A program made the position numbers and the translations under genes. 64,000 bases of DNA from Methylocystis rosea (GTDB lineage: Bacteria > Pseudomonadota > Alphaproteobacteria > Rhizobiales > Beijerinckiaceae), in the NCBI RefSeq assembly GCF_003855495.1, contig NZ_CP034088.1, positions 124,001 through 188,000 of the forward strand. The letters run 5' to 3'. The notes under the pieces were generated by a model. That model saw only the letters and a list, made by a program, of their open reading frames with translations. It made no database searches and was not told the DNA's origin. Shown piece by piece: positions 53,509-61,142 of the stretch. The number at the start of each line of letters is the position of its first letter. Position 1 is the first letter of the stretch.

Positions 53509-53814
53509 TCATCGGTTGGGGAGTTTTTCAACCAAGATCTCAATTTTTTCTATTGATGGAGGCTTCTCCAGGAGATCCGGAGCGTTCGCCATTAGTGCTT
53601 TGGCTACTCCTCCAGAGAGATGGGCCTCGCGCCCCTTCTCGTCCGGAAAGGTATCGAAAATACCAAACCTTGACAGGCTCATCTGGATTGCAAACCAGCT
53701 GGCGGTATTTGGTTCTGCCTCGACGAGTGGCAGCGCGTCTCTCAAGAAGGTAGCTAATTGCTTCTCTTTTCCCACCTTGGCTTCAAGAGCAACAAACAAT
53801 CCTGGCTTAGTCAT
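53509..53814 (-). CDS. Antibiotic biosynthesis monooxygenase (ABM) domain protein, copy 1
   Basis: 101 residues. A single ABM ferredoxin-like domain: LFVALEAKVGKEKQLATFLR, ALPLVEAEPNTASWFAIQMS, SRFGIFDTFPDEKGREAHLS and GGVAKALMANAPDLL. ABM proteins are small dimeric cofactor-free monooxygenases or quinone-handling enzymes. Its ATG overlaps the stop of the membrane protein gene (ATGA), so the two are translationally coupled. A paralogue is at 62178. Confidence 0.8.
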   Translation of the reverse strand: MTKPGLFVALEAKVGKEKQLATFLRDALPLVEAEPNTASWFAIQMSLSRFGIFDTFPDEKGREAHLSGGVAKALMANAPDLLEKPPSIEKIEILVEKLPNR

Positions 53815-54119
53815 TGGACTTTCTCCTTAGCTTGATCTGGATTACAGCGGTCAGCGCCGACAGGACGTGAAGCCTCCGTCACGTGACATTGCCTGTACGC
53901 CCCAAGAAACTCCCGAATCGAAAAGAAAGTGAGGACCCCGGCTGTCGCCATGGTAGAGCCAAGTAGAAAGCTATTGCCTCCGACACCGGCGCTTTCATCT
54001 GCTATAGCTGCACTTGCAACGTAAAATGCGGTGACCCATATCGCCACGATCCAGATTGCAACAGCTATCGCGTATAGGACATTTCCATTGAGCCGCTGGC
54101 TCTTAGCGCCTGTTTGCAT
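53811..54119 (-). CDS. Small two-helix membrane protein
   Basis: 102 residues from the ATG at 54119. Two membrane helices (VLYAIAVAIWIVAIWVTAFY and FLLGSTMATAGVLTFFSIRE) and a polar Cys-containing tail. It is coupled to the ABM gene by an ATGA overlap. The promoter carries copy 2 of the operator repeat, so it probably belongs to the regulon of the GlxA-like factors. Unknown family. Confidence 0.6.
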   Translation of the reverse strand: MQTGAKSQRLNGNVLYAIAVAIWIVAIWVTAFYVASAAIADESAGVGGNSFLLGSTMATAGVLTFFSIREFLGAYRQCHVTEASRPVGADRCNPDQAKEKVQ

Positions 54120-54200
54120 AGTAATACTCTCACCCGCTCTCGCTCGTGATGAGCTATGTTGCACAGATTTAACGAAGGCTTGATCACCCACAGGGGGCCA

Positions 54201-54230
54201 AGTTTGCCAAAATTGGCTTCAAGTGTGCCA
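54201..54230 (+). promoter_or_regulatory. Direct-repeat operator, copy 2 (upstream of the membrane protein/ABM operon)
   Basis: AGTTTGCCAAA at 54201-54211, nine bases, then AAGTGTGCCA at 54221-54230. Sequence, 21-bp phasing and orientation relative to the minus-strand gene match copy 1 in front of pmoC. It lies 82-111 bases before the ATG at 54119. Confidence 0.65.
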
Positions 54231-54469
54231 TGCGCCCATGCTTGTGTTGAGCCGCCCTCTTCTGCCTCGTCATCCATAACAATCGAGGGTATGAGCGCCT
54301 TTAAGCGCCAGGCCCATGAATACTTGTCCGAGCCTTCGGGCTCGTCGAGCGAGAAGATGCGGCGAGCGTCGGTGTGCGGTTCAGGTGGGCTGACTTTTCA
54401 AAGGTCAAACAGACCGACAGCTAGGCTCAGGACCTATCAATTTTGATTGAGGCGCGATTCAAAGTCTCC

Positions 54470-54860
54470 GAGATGGAGGCTTTGATGAATGATTTGTTTT
54501 TTGCTCAGCGCGCGCCAGATGGCACGGATATCGCCGTATTTTCCGTTGGCGCACGGAGTGCGGCGGGTTGACGATCGTCGGGTAGTCAGCTGAATCGTCT
54601 ATGTGATCAAGCATGGTCTGCAACGGATGGATGCGCCCAAAGACTGTGGGCCGCACAAGACTCTCTTCAACCGGTTCATCCGCTAGCGGCTCGGGGTCTT
54701 CGACCGCATCTTCGCGGCGGTCGTCGGCGAACGCCCCAAGTCCAAGCGCATCATGATCGACTCGACGCATCTGAAGGCGCATCGCTCCCCCGCAAGCCTT
54801 TTAAAAAAGGGTTCTTTCCCGTTGGGAAGATCAGCTTGATGCTCTGTGGACAGACCTTCT
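54470..54860 (+). pseudogene. IS5-family transposase remnant
   Basis: The readable part is APKDCGPHKTLFNRFIR, stop (TAG), RLGVFDRIFAAVVGERPKSK then RIMIDSTHLKAHRSPASLLK. The IS5 transposase has this DCP..YGP..TLYNRF.RW...GVF..I...L......IDSTH.KAHR. pattern. The TAG replaces the conserved Trp. The N-terminal codons (DLFFAQRAPDG) are degraded, and the sequence ends at about 54860. Confidence 0.7.
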
Positions 54861-54925
54861 GATGTTTTGGAACGCCGACGGCACAATTGAGGCTGCGCGT
54901 GTCGAGCCCATGCCGGAACGGGGCG

Positions 54926-55045
54926 ATGGCCTATGTCGCGCGGGACCCGTTGCAGGTGTTGCAGGCTTCCGCGCATGGCGTCGCTAATGTCGTCGCCTTC
55001 CTCGCCGATATCACCATTAACGGCGTGAACGTGCTCGCCTCTTAA
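54926..55045 (+). other. C-terminal scrap of an unknown protein
   Basis: A 39-codon frame (MAYVARDPLQVLQASAHGVA then NVVAFLADITINGVNVLAS) ends 36 bases before a strong terminator. It looks like the end of a longer gene cut off by the IS5 remnant. The parent is not recognised. Confidence 0.35.
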
Positions 55046-55080
55046 TGGACGAGAAGGACGTGCCTTCGATCGATCTTTAC

Positions 55081-55107
55081 TGAGCGCCTTCGGGCGCTCC
55101 TTTTTTG
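55081..55107 (+). terminator. Rho-independent terminator
   Basis: GAGCGCC, loop TTC, GGGCGCTC followed by CTTTTTT. This is the clearest intrinsic terminator in the window. It ends the gene whose last codons are at 54926-55045. Confidence 0.85.
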
Positions 55108-55187
55108 TCTGCTGTGCGCGCGGCTTCTGACGCCTTGACTCGTTAGCAAAGCCGCGCTTCCCTTCCCCGATATTTGAGGGGGATCAC

Positions 55188-55739
55188 ACGCGGATCATCG
55201 CCGTTTTATTTGCGCTTCTTCCGTCGCTAGCTTTTGCCGATGACATCACGCCGGACAGCTTCGCTAACCGGCTCAAGGCCGACGCGCTGAAGCTCACCGT
55301 CAACAGCATGCTGGCGCAAAGCAATACGCTCTACATTCAAGGGACGCCCACAGGCGATCCAATTCCTATTGCCGCTCGCATTGCATACACTATTGAAAAT
55401 AATTCAGGCATGCCTCTGAGCTTGGCCGTTAAGCGCAGGGGCATCTCAGCTGGTCCTTGCTCAGAGGTCGAAAGCGGCTCGGGGCTCGAACTATTCGATG
55501 ACGCACTGGCGATCCAGTTGCAGCGCAACAAATCGTATCGCGATCGTGTCATGCGCTTCGTTCCCGACAAGGCGCGCGTGTCAGGAACGATCGTGATGGA
55601 AAACACGAGCTGCAAGCCGAGTGACGTTTCGGGCATGACGACCGTGCCCGTTACGATCACCGTCATGGTCGCGAACGAAAACAATTTTCTCGCGGTCCCA
55701 TTGCAGACGGATGCGCGCCTAACCGTGCGCGGCAATTAG
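55188..55739 (+). CDS. Secreted hypothetical protein with a non-ATG (ACG) start position
   Basis: 183 residues if started at ACG 55188, five bases after GAGGGGG. The translation then begins with a textbook signal peptide, (T/M)RIIAVLFALLPSLAFA, cleaved before DDITPDSFANRLK. The mature part is beta-rich (ARIAYTIENNSGMPLSLAVK, VSGTIVMENTSCKPSDVSGM, VPVTITVMVANENNFLAVPL) with two Cys. No ATG or GTG lies at the right place; the first alternative start would remove the signal peptide. Either ACG is used or the start was lost by a T-to-C change. Unknown family. Confidence 0.6.
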   Translation, partial: TRIIAVLFALLPSLAFADDITPDSFANRLKADALKLTVNSMLAQSNTLYIQGTPTGDPIPIAARIAYTIENNSGMPLSLAVKRRGISAGPCSEVESGSGLELFDDALAIQLQRNKSYRDRVMRFVPDKARVSGTIVMENTSCKPSDVSGMTTVPVTITVMVANENNFLAVPLQTDARLTVRGN

Positions 55740-55762
55740 AAACGTTTCCCACCGTCGGTAGC

Positions 55763-56167
55763 ATGACGAGCACCGATCCATACAGTATCCTCGGCGTCGC
55801 GCGATCTGCGACGGCCGTGGAGATCAAGGCGGCGTATCGGCTGCTCGCGCACGAGCGACACCCCGACAAGAAGAGCGGATCGCACGAAGCATTCGTCCAA
55901 CTGACCGCAGCCTATGAGTACGCGCTCGCCCGATGCGGACGGCCGGCGGGCTCTTCCGCGAGCACTTCCCCACCGCCACGGCAGGAATCCTTTGACGAGT
56001 TCATGGCGCGCACGTATCGGCACTGGGAGCGCTCCTCCCAGGAGCGAGAGGAATATTTTCGGCGAACGCATGCACATGCGCCATTCCGGCTTTTGTGGTG
56101 GCGTCTATCTCACGACTTGCTCGCCGCCGCGCACGACCTGGCAAAGCTTCTCCGTCGTAAATCATAA
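55763..56167 (+). CDS. Small J-domain (DnaJ-like) protein
   Basis: 134 residues. The J-domain covers residues 4-60: DPYSILGVARSATAVEIKAA then YRLLAHERHPDKKSGSHEAF with the essential HPD. No Gly/Phe or zinc-finger region follows. The tail is basic and aromatic (FDEFMARTYRHWERSSQERE). Such type III J-proteins recruit DnaK to special clients. It lies 23 bases after the secreted protein gene, probably in one operon. Confidence 0.85.
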   Translation: MTSTDPYSILGVARSATAVEIKAAYRLLAHERHPDKKSGSHEAFVQLTAAYEYALARCGRPAGSSASTSPPPRQESFDEFMARTYRHWERSSQEREEYFRRTHAHAPFRLLWWRLSHDLLAAAHDLAKLLRRKS

Positions 56168-56261
56168 TAGAACGCACCGCGTCTGATCGCGACGATCCTC
56201 GACGAGGCGCGACAGGCCCCGACGAGCCATCACATGTCGTGACCTGTCGCTCACCGCTGGT

Positions 56262-56528
56262 TTAAAGAGGATAGTCGCGCGCAGGATCGATCCCGGCGTC
56301 CGTCAGGAATTTGCGCAGGGCGGCAATTTCGTCTTTTGGAAGGCTATGATGGACGTCGTGGAATCCATGGGAAAAGCCGCTCAGCGTCACCAATAAATGG
56401 TTGTGCCGAGTACGAGTTATTTCAGCTCCCAGCTCTTCCAACATTGACTTGACGATCTTTGGATCGATGTTGCTACTCATTGGATGCGCGAACAAGGCGT
56501 GCAGAATTGTCCGATGCTTATGGTTCAT
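56262..56528 (-). CDS. HicA-like mRNA interferase toxin, solitary
   Basis: 88 residues: MNHKHRTILHALFAHPMSSN, IDPKIVKSMLEELGAEITRT, with the dsRBD-like strand and the catalytic-type His in HNHLLVTLSGFSHGFHDVHH. The layout (KH..IL...FA.P....I....IE.ML..LGAEI) matches HicA-family proteins of type II toxin-antitoxin systems. No HicB antitoxin gene follows on either side, so it is an orphan or has another function. Confidence 0.65.
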   Translation of the reverse strand: MNHKHRTILHALFAHPMSSNIDPKIVKSMLEELGAEITRTRHNHLLVTLSGFSHGFHDVHHSLPKDEIAALRKFLTDAGIDPARDYPL

Positions 56529-56633
56529 TTATTGAACTTCCCGCTCATCTCAAAGGTCTATCATTTCGCACGGTGCACGCAGCTGCGACAACGAGACTTG
56601 CCCTTTGCATCTGAACCATCCCGGGGTTCTGGT

Positions 56634-57065
56634 TTATTTCGCCGGAACCGGGATCGCCGAACCTTTGCCTTCCGGCGCGCTGGCGGGCAGCAGTTCGAAG
56701 GTCAGAAGTTCGACCGGAGCTGCGCCAGTGTTGCTCGATTCATGGGCGACCGAGCCGGTCTCTGCGAAACAATCGCCCGCCCTGTAAATGGTCGGCGTTC
56801 CGCCGAGCGTATAGGTCATCTCCCCGGAAAGGACGCAGCGCAGCCCCGGCCCGAGGTGAAGATGCGCATGCATGTAGCCCCCTGGGTCGATGGTCGTCTG
56901 CGTCACGCGGATACGGTACTTGCCGTTGAGCTCGGCGAGTTGGCCAAGGTCCGAGAGTTCAGCTTTGATTTTCTGGTGAAAGCCTTTGATCTCTACTTCG
57001 TCCGCCTTGGCGCTGGCCGAGGCGGCAAGGAACAAGATGGCGAAAGCGACGACGAAGTTCAACAT
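56634..57065 (-). CDS. Secreted cupin-domain protein
   Basis: 143 residues from the ATG at 57065 behind GGAGG. A signal peptide (LNFVVAFAILFLAASASA) is followed by a single cupin barrel with motif 1, PGGYMHAHLHLGPGLRCVLS (His-x-His-x-His), and motif 2, YRAGDCFAETGSVAHESSNT. The His set suggests one bound metal. Periplasmic; substrate unknown. Single gene. Confidence 0.8.
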   Translation of the reverse strand: MLNFVVAFAILFLAASASAKADEVEIKGFHQKIKAELSDLGQLAELNGKYRIRVTQTTIDPGGYMHAHLHLGPGLRCVLSGEMTYTLGGTPTIYRAGDCFAETGSVAHESSNTGAAPVELLTFELLPASAPEGKGSAIPVPAK

Positions 57066-57427
57066 AGACGCCTCCAAATGCGCGCGCCACAATCGTCGCG
57101 CAAAGCTCTCCTCGGTTTCAGTCTTCGGCAGCTTAACGTTGGTCGTCGCTAAGTCCGCGGCGGGCGCGTGGCTTGAAACAGCGACTGGCGGGCAGCGCCG
57201 CATCATAATTGTGGAGTCTTCGTTTTCAACACTTCAGCTTGAGCTCCGCCTTCGCAGCAATCACCCACAACGCCGTGCTTTGCTAGTCTAGATGCCCATA
57301 CCCGCAGCCAATTTGTCATAAATTTTAAAAATCGGCGCTCACTTACACGCCACTGTCACTTCTTCATATTGTGGCCGCAACCCGAGCTGACCCTGAGTCT
57401 GTCATTTATGTCGCCTAAAGGTGTCAG
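57066..57427. other. No gene recognised
   Basis: An AT-rich divergent region between the cupin gene and the NepR gene, presumably holding both promoters. Confidence 0.4.
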
Positions 57428-57679
57428 ATGGGTCAACCTCGCTTGCTCCCCCAAAAGGTCGAAGACCTAATCGGCGAACAGCTCCGCGCCATGTACGGTG
57501 ACATCCTTGGTGAGCCGCTTCCAGATCGGTTTCTTGATCTCCTGGAGAGGCTAGAAACGGACAGGGTCTTGGTTTTCGGCGTCCCGGACCGCCAAAAAAA
57601 GCGCGACGCCTCAATAAATAGTCCAAAGGAGCGGGGTTTATTCAGCCGATTCGTCCGTCAACAGCTGAGGGCGGGCTAA
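57428..57679 (+). CDS. nepR: NepR-type anti-sigma factor
   Basis: 83 residues. The core IGEQLRAMYGDILGEPLPDR then FLDLLERLET is a full match to the NepR domain. The tail has KERGLFSRFVRQQLRAG. NepR sequesters the general stress sigma factor EcfG; phospho-PhyR releases it. Normally nepR is followed by ecfG and faces phyR. Here neither is present, so this is an accessory NepR paralogue that could tune the host stress response. Confidence 0.85.
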   Translation: MGQPRLLPQKVEDLIGEQLRAMYGDILGEPLPDRFLDLLERLETDRVLVFGVPDRQKKRDASINSPKERGLFSRFVRQQLRAG

Positions 57680-57896
57680 GCGGAAAATCATGAAAGCGCT
57701 TCAGGCATAGGCCCTTTAGGCGAAAAATCGCCAGCAGAATCGACGCCGCCGAAATTCATGTGTCCGCCGAGTGTCGCTTACCGCGGCGGCGTCAATCCAG
57801 CGCCTGCTACTCGCGGGGACCTCAGAGGAGTTGCAAACTGTGCGGGTGGCGCAATCCTGCTTGTCGCAAGAAGGAATCACGACGCAGTTGCCTGAG

Positions 57897-57921
57897 CGCA
57901 CGCGAGATTTACTCGCGTGCG
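57897..57921 (-). terminator. Perfect 10-bp hairpin after hsp20
   Basis: CGCACGCGAG and CTCGCGTGCG enclose ATTTA, 23 bases downstream of the hsp20 stop. It is the likely transcript end of that gene, although the T-run is poor on the minus strand. Confidence 0.55.
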
Positions 57922-57944
57922 AGTATTTGTCTTGCGCCCTCCAA

Positions 57945-58415
57945 TCAGGATTGCTTCGGAGGCTGGCCGGCCTGGATTTCGATTGTCTTGGCGGCGCTAG
58001 CGGCTTCGGCAGGTTTCTTGACGGTGACGTGGAGAACGCCCTTGTCTAAATGCGCCTCCACGGCTCCGTCAGCGGGAGTGAATGGCAAGGACATTGAGCG
58101 ATAGAACGAGCCGTAGCTGCGCTCCTCGACGTGCCACTCCTTCTCGTCCCTTTGGCTTTCTTCTTTTTTCTCGCCGGCGATGGTGAGCCGGTTGCCTTCT
58201 AAGCCTACTTTAATGTCTTTTTCTTCGACGCCGGGAAGTTCGGCCGTCACCTCGATGGCGTTAACCGTTTCGGCGACGTTAATCGCAGGCGCTTTCGCTC
58301 CGACACTCAGGGTCGGAAGACCGGTATCGAAGATACGAAACGCATCTTCCATCTCGCGTCGGAGCGAACGAAAGGGGTCTATGTCCTGACGGGACCACAG
58401 GCTCGGCAATCTCAT
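57945..58415 (-). CDS. Hsp20/alpha-crystallin small heat shock protein
   Basis: 156 residues, ATG behind AGGAGAG. The N-terminal arm RLPSLWSRQDIDPFRSLRRE is followed by the alpha-crystallin domain (residues 45-145): INVAETVNAIEVTAELPGVE, KDIKVGLEGNRLTIAGEKKE, RSYGSFYRSMSLPFTPADGA and HLDKGVLHVTVKKPAE. It is an ATP-independent holdase in the cytoplasm. No ROSE-type RNA thermometer is obvious in the short leader. Confidence 0.93.
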   Translation of the reverse strand: MRLPSLWSRQDIDPFRSLRREMEDAFRIFDTGLPTLSVGAKAPAINVAETVNAIEVTAELPGVEEKDIKVGLEGNRLTIAGEKKEESQRDEKEWHVEERSYGSFYRSMSLPFTPADGAVEAHLDKGVLHVTVKKPAEAASAAKTIEIQAGQPPKQS

Positions 58416-58529
58416 TGTGCTCTCCTAGGATATGCGAACGCCAATGCCCGCTCCCAAGCTGTCAATCAGCATTGAACCGGGACCCCAGATCGGCGCCGAA
58501 AAGGGACCCCTTTTCAGGCGTGCGTTTTG

Positions 58530-58590
58530 TGCCGTAGTCGGCGTGACGGAGGGAGGGCGTAGCCCGACCGGAGTTACGCCGACTACGGCA
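58530..58590. repeat. Long inverted repeat beside the IstB fragment
   Basis: TGCCGTAGTCGGCGTGAC pairs with GTTACGCCGACTACGGCA (one mismatch) around a 25-base loop. It lies between an IS-end-like sequence (GAAAAGGGACCCC near 58500) and the IstB remnant and probably belongs to that insertion sequence. Confidence 0.5.
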
Positions 58591-58613
58591 GCGGCCTGGG
58601 CGGCGCGTCGGCC

Positions 58614-58806
58614 TCAGGCGCGGTTTTCGAAGCGCCAGCTTTCGTTGCCGGTTTCGACGATGTCGCAGTGATGGGTGAGGCGGTCGAGGAGAGCGGTCGT
58701 CATCTTGGCGTCGCCGAAGACGCTGGGCCATTCGCCGAAGGCGAGATTGGTTGTGACGATCACTGAGGTGCGCTCATAGAGCCGGCTGACGAGGTGGAAG
58801 AGGAGT
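58614..58806 (-). pseudogene. IS21-type IstB C-terminal fragment
   Basis: The minus strand reads [20 protein letters not shown] then [20 protein letters not shown] and [19 protein letters not shown]. This is the end of the AAA+ domain of IstB ([20 protein letters not shown]). It is a different lineage from the istB at 46252. The ATP-binding half is gone. Confidence 0.8.
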
Positions 58807-59108
58807 TGGCCAGAGCGTCGGCGGCTCCTGTCGGGAATGGTTCGCCAAGGCGCTGTCCTCCGAATGGAAGAAGGCCAAGGCGTCTCGCCTGCGCGAGGAA
58901 AGCAACGTCGGCCTTCCGGTCCGTTCCTGCGTTGCCGACCGGCCTGCGCCGCGCATGCCCCTATGCCGCCTCTACACCACGCATTCCGGCCGCCTCGCCG
59001 GATCATTCGCGGCCTGAACTTCAAGAGGGACCGCATGATAAGCGGCCGGGAAGAGATCTCGCGAACCCCACTCCCGGCCTGACCACAACGCAAACGGAGC
59101 TTCACATC
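58807..59108. other. Remnant region upstream of the Tat-signal gene
   Basis: One frame reads [20 protein letters not shown] and [20 protein letters not shown]. The first block resembles short plasmid-borne hypothetical proteins (..WF..AL...W..AK..). No complete gene is present. Confidence 0.35.
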
Positions 59109-59597
59109 ATGGCTAAACTGTCTCATACACCATCGCGGCGGGCCATGCTCGCCGGCCTCGCCGCTGCGCCCGTCGCAGGGCTTCCTGCCATTGCTGGCGT
59201 CGTCGCGGACGATGATCCGCTGCTTGAGGCTCTCGCAGAATACGAGCGCCTGCACGCGATCGAACGGACTGCTTGGGAAGCCGTGGCGGACGCCGCGCCC
59301 ACGAGCAATAGGCTCCCGGAAGTTGTCTTTAATGGCAATCGCGTCTTCAGCATTCTCCATCTCGAAACCATGCGCGAAAGCAGCATGGGAATGACAGACG
59401 AAGAAATAGACGACACGATTGCGCGCCTCCGCAAAGGCAACGCCACAATGCGTGCTGAAGCCGCCGGCCTTGAGCCAGAATACCAGAACGCGCGCGCCGT
59501 TCTAGAAGCCCACAACGCATATGCGCAGAATGCCGAGACGAGCGAGGTATTAGATGCGGAGTCGGCCGCGCAGAAGGCGCAAGATAATGCGAACTGA
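59109..59597 (+). CDS. Tat-signal hypothetical protein
   Basis: 162 residues. The N-terminus [20 protein letters not shown] is a twin-arginine-type leader. The rest is helical and acidic: [20 protein letters not shown], then [20 protein letters not shown] and [20 protein letters not shown]. Proteins of this form recur in plasmid and prophage regions of Rhizobiales. The stop overlaps the next start. The role is unknown. Confidence 0.65.
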   Translation: MAKLSHTPSRRAMLAGLAAAPVAGLPAIAGVVADDDPLLEALAEYERLHAIERTAWEAVADAAPTSNRLPEVVFNGNRVFSILHLETMRESSMGMTDEEIDDTIARLRKGNATMRAEAAGLEPEYQNARAVLEAHNAYAQNAETSEVLDAESAAQKAQDNAN

Positions 59598-59778
59598 AGC
59601 GCAGCGGGCGGTCTTCGAATCCACACCGACGACGCTCGCGGGCGCCTTACGGCTGCTCCGTCGCCTCGCTGACTTTCTCGACGAAGACGACGTGGTCAAT
59701 GACATGCTTGTCGGCGACATGATCGGCGACTCCGTCCGCAACGCCGTCGCGGTGTTAGAGCGGGAAGCGCAGTCATGA
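59587..59778 (+). CDS. Small acidic hypothetical protein
   Basis: 63 residues from the ATG at 59587, overlapping the end of the Tat-signal gene in another frame. It reads [40 protein letters not shown] and VGDMIGDSVRNAVAVLERE. Its stop overlaps the next ATG (59775). The chained overlaps show a compact operon. Function unknown. Confidence 0.55.
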   Translation: MRTEAQRAVFESTPTTLAGALRLLRRLADFLDEDDVVNDMLVGDMIGDSVRNAVAVLEREAQS

Positions 59779-60277
59779 GCTTCGACAACGACAACGCCTC
59801 CGCGGCGCCGCTCTTTATCGAATTGCGCCCCGGCATGCGCAAGGCGCTCGCCGACGCCGTGGACGCGTTCTTGAACCTGTTGGACCAGATCGACGCCGTC
59901 CGGACCAGGCGCACTGGGCCGAAGGAGCTAGCGACGACCGCGAGGACGAAAGCGAGCTGCTTGAGCCGACCGGCGATGAGGAGCCAACGCTCGGCGCGAC
60001 GACCGCCGTCAATCAGCAACATGCTTGGGCCGCGTCTCGCGTGGCCGATGCGGTCGACGAAGCCGAGCCGTCGCTCGGCTGGACGGGCCATGGGAGCGGC
60101 CATCCCGAGATGGCGCTGCGCGGCTATGACGACGATCGGGAGAGGACTACAGGGCCGCGCGACGAAGAAGAGGACGACAGCGACAAAGGAGAGCTGGACG
60201 GCGACTATATGGACTCTTGGTTCAATTCGCCGCACCTGCCAGGCGGCAATGGCACGGTGCGGAGACCATGCCGATGA
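59775..60277 (+). pseudogene. Acidic hypothetical protein, frameshifted
   Basis: The first frame reads APLFIELRPGMRKALADAVD then AFLNLLDQIDAV. Near 59905-59930 the natural continuation moves to another frame: DDREDESELLEPTGDEEPTL, GATTAVNQQHAWAASRVADA, EAEPSLGWTGHG, and so on to EEDDSDKGELDGDYMDSWF. The D/E-rich EPSLGW-type repeats are common in island-borne hypothetical proteins of this order. One frameshift separates the two halves. Confidence 0.5.
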
Positions 60278-60385
60278 CTGACCTGAGCAACGTCAAGGCG
60301 CGGCCATGCGAACGTCTCGGCGCATCGTCGAGAGCGCCGAGCGCTGCGCCATCAAGGCGGACGATTTGCGGAGAAGGCTGAGGCC

Positions 60386-60616
60386 GTGACTTACGACCGC
60401 ACCGCGATCATGCGGGACGCCCACAAGCGATTCCGAGACGGCAAGCGCCTCGGGCTCGGCTGGACGTTCGGGGCAATGCTTGGCCACGGCATGGGCGGCT
60501 TCGAAAGATCGGCGCAAGGCTCATGCCCGGGGATTTGCGGCGTAGGCTTCGAGCCCTACATCATCCCGAGCGCCGAAATTCGTCGTCGGCGCAACAGAAC
60601 GCCCCGCCGTGGATGA
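60386..60616 (+). CDS. Hypothetical protein of the Tat-signal gene cluster
   Basis: 76 residues from a GTG. The start, TYDRTAIMRDAHKRFRDGKR then LGLGWTFGAMLGHGMGGFER, is protein-like and similar in style to short island genes (YDRxAIMRxAHxRFRxGxRLGLGW). The C-terminal half may be altered. Unknown function. Confidence 0.45.
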   Translation: MTYDRTAIMRDAHKRFRDGKRLGLGWTFGAMLGHGMGGFERSAQGSCPGICGVGFEPYIIPSAEIRRRRNRTPRRG

Positions 60617-60639
60617 AACGGCGGGTTTTGCTGTTTGGG

Positions 60640-60978
60640 TTATTTCTGCGCCGCTTCCAGATGCGTCAACGCCTCTTCGGCGTGTCCGGTCGCAGCTTTG
60701 GCGTCCTTTTTATTGCCTTCCGTAATTGACGCCTTCAGATGGGTAATTCCTTCCTTGGTGTGCTCATTCTTCTTCGCTTTTTCCGCCGCTTCAGCGTGTT
60801 TAAGCGCGGCTTCGGCGTGCGTCACCAACACATCCGCATGACCTTGTTTGCCGTGGTCGATCGCTTCCTTGGTGTGGCTAATCGCCTCGGCCAAATGATC
60901 CTCGGCGAGCGCGACGCGGGGCGCTACGAAGGCCGCGACTCCAAGACCCAGCGCGAGTACAAAAATTCTGCGGTTCAT
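60640..60978 (-). CDS. Small metal-binding protein (SmbP-like)
   Basis: 112 residues, ATG behind GGGAGG. The signal peptide (RIFVLALGLGVAAFVAPRVA) is cleaved near residue 25. The mature part consists of heptad-like His repeats: HLAEAISHTKEAIDHGKQGH, ADVLVTHAEAALKHAEAAEK, GITHLKASITEGNK and GHAEEALTHLEAAQK. This is the pattern of SmbP from ammonia oxidisers, a periplasmic copper-binding four-helix protein. It fits the copper theme of the window. Confidence 0.85.
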   Translation of the reverse strand: MNRRIFVLALGLGVAAFVAPRVALAEDHLAEAISHTKEAIDHGKQGHADVLVTHAEAALKHAEAAEKAKKNEHTKEGITHLKASITEGNKKDAKAATGHAEEALTHLEAAQK

Positions 60979-61142
60979 TGAAATATCCTCCCACTAGCCA
61001 TTCCTCGGAAGGGAATGCCGGCAGGATCATAATCCACAATTTGCGGGAGTCGATTGTGGCGATTGACGCGGCGGCAAGATACGCGAAGGAGTATTAGAGT
61101 TCGGCATCTAGCTGCCTTAAAGGGTCAGCCAGGGAGGCGATG

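Noticed and set aside
3720..54700. Several in-frame TAG codons in otherwise conserved genes (IS5 remnants, patatin, norZ, TonB receptor), hinting at amber recoding
   Set aside because: Healthy genes in the same window end normally with TAG (folE, DUF488, the ECF sigma at 8956, the universal stress protein). The affected genes carry frameshifts or truncations too. Ordinary decay explains them.
56262..56528. Complete HicAB toxin-antitoxin system
   Set aside because: Only the HicA-like gene is present. No HicB-type open frame lies on either side, so a full system cannot be claimed.
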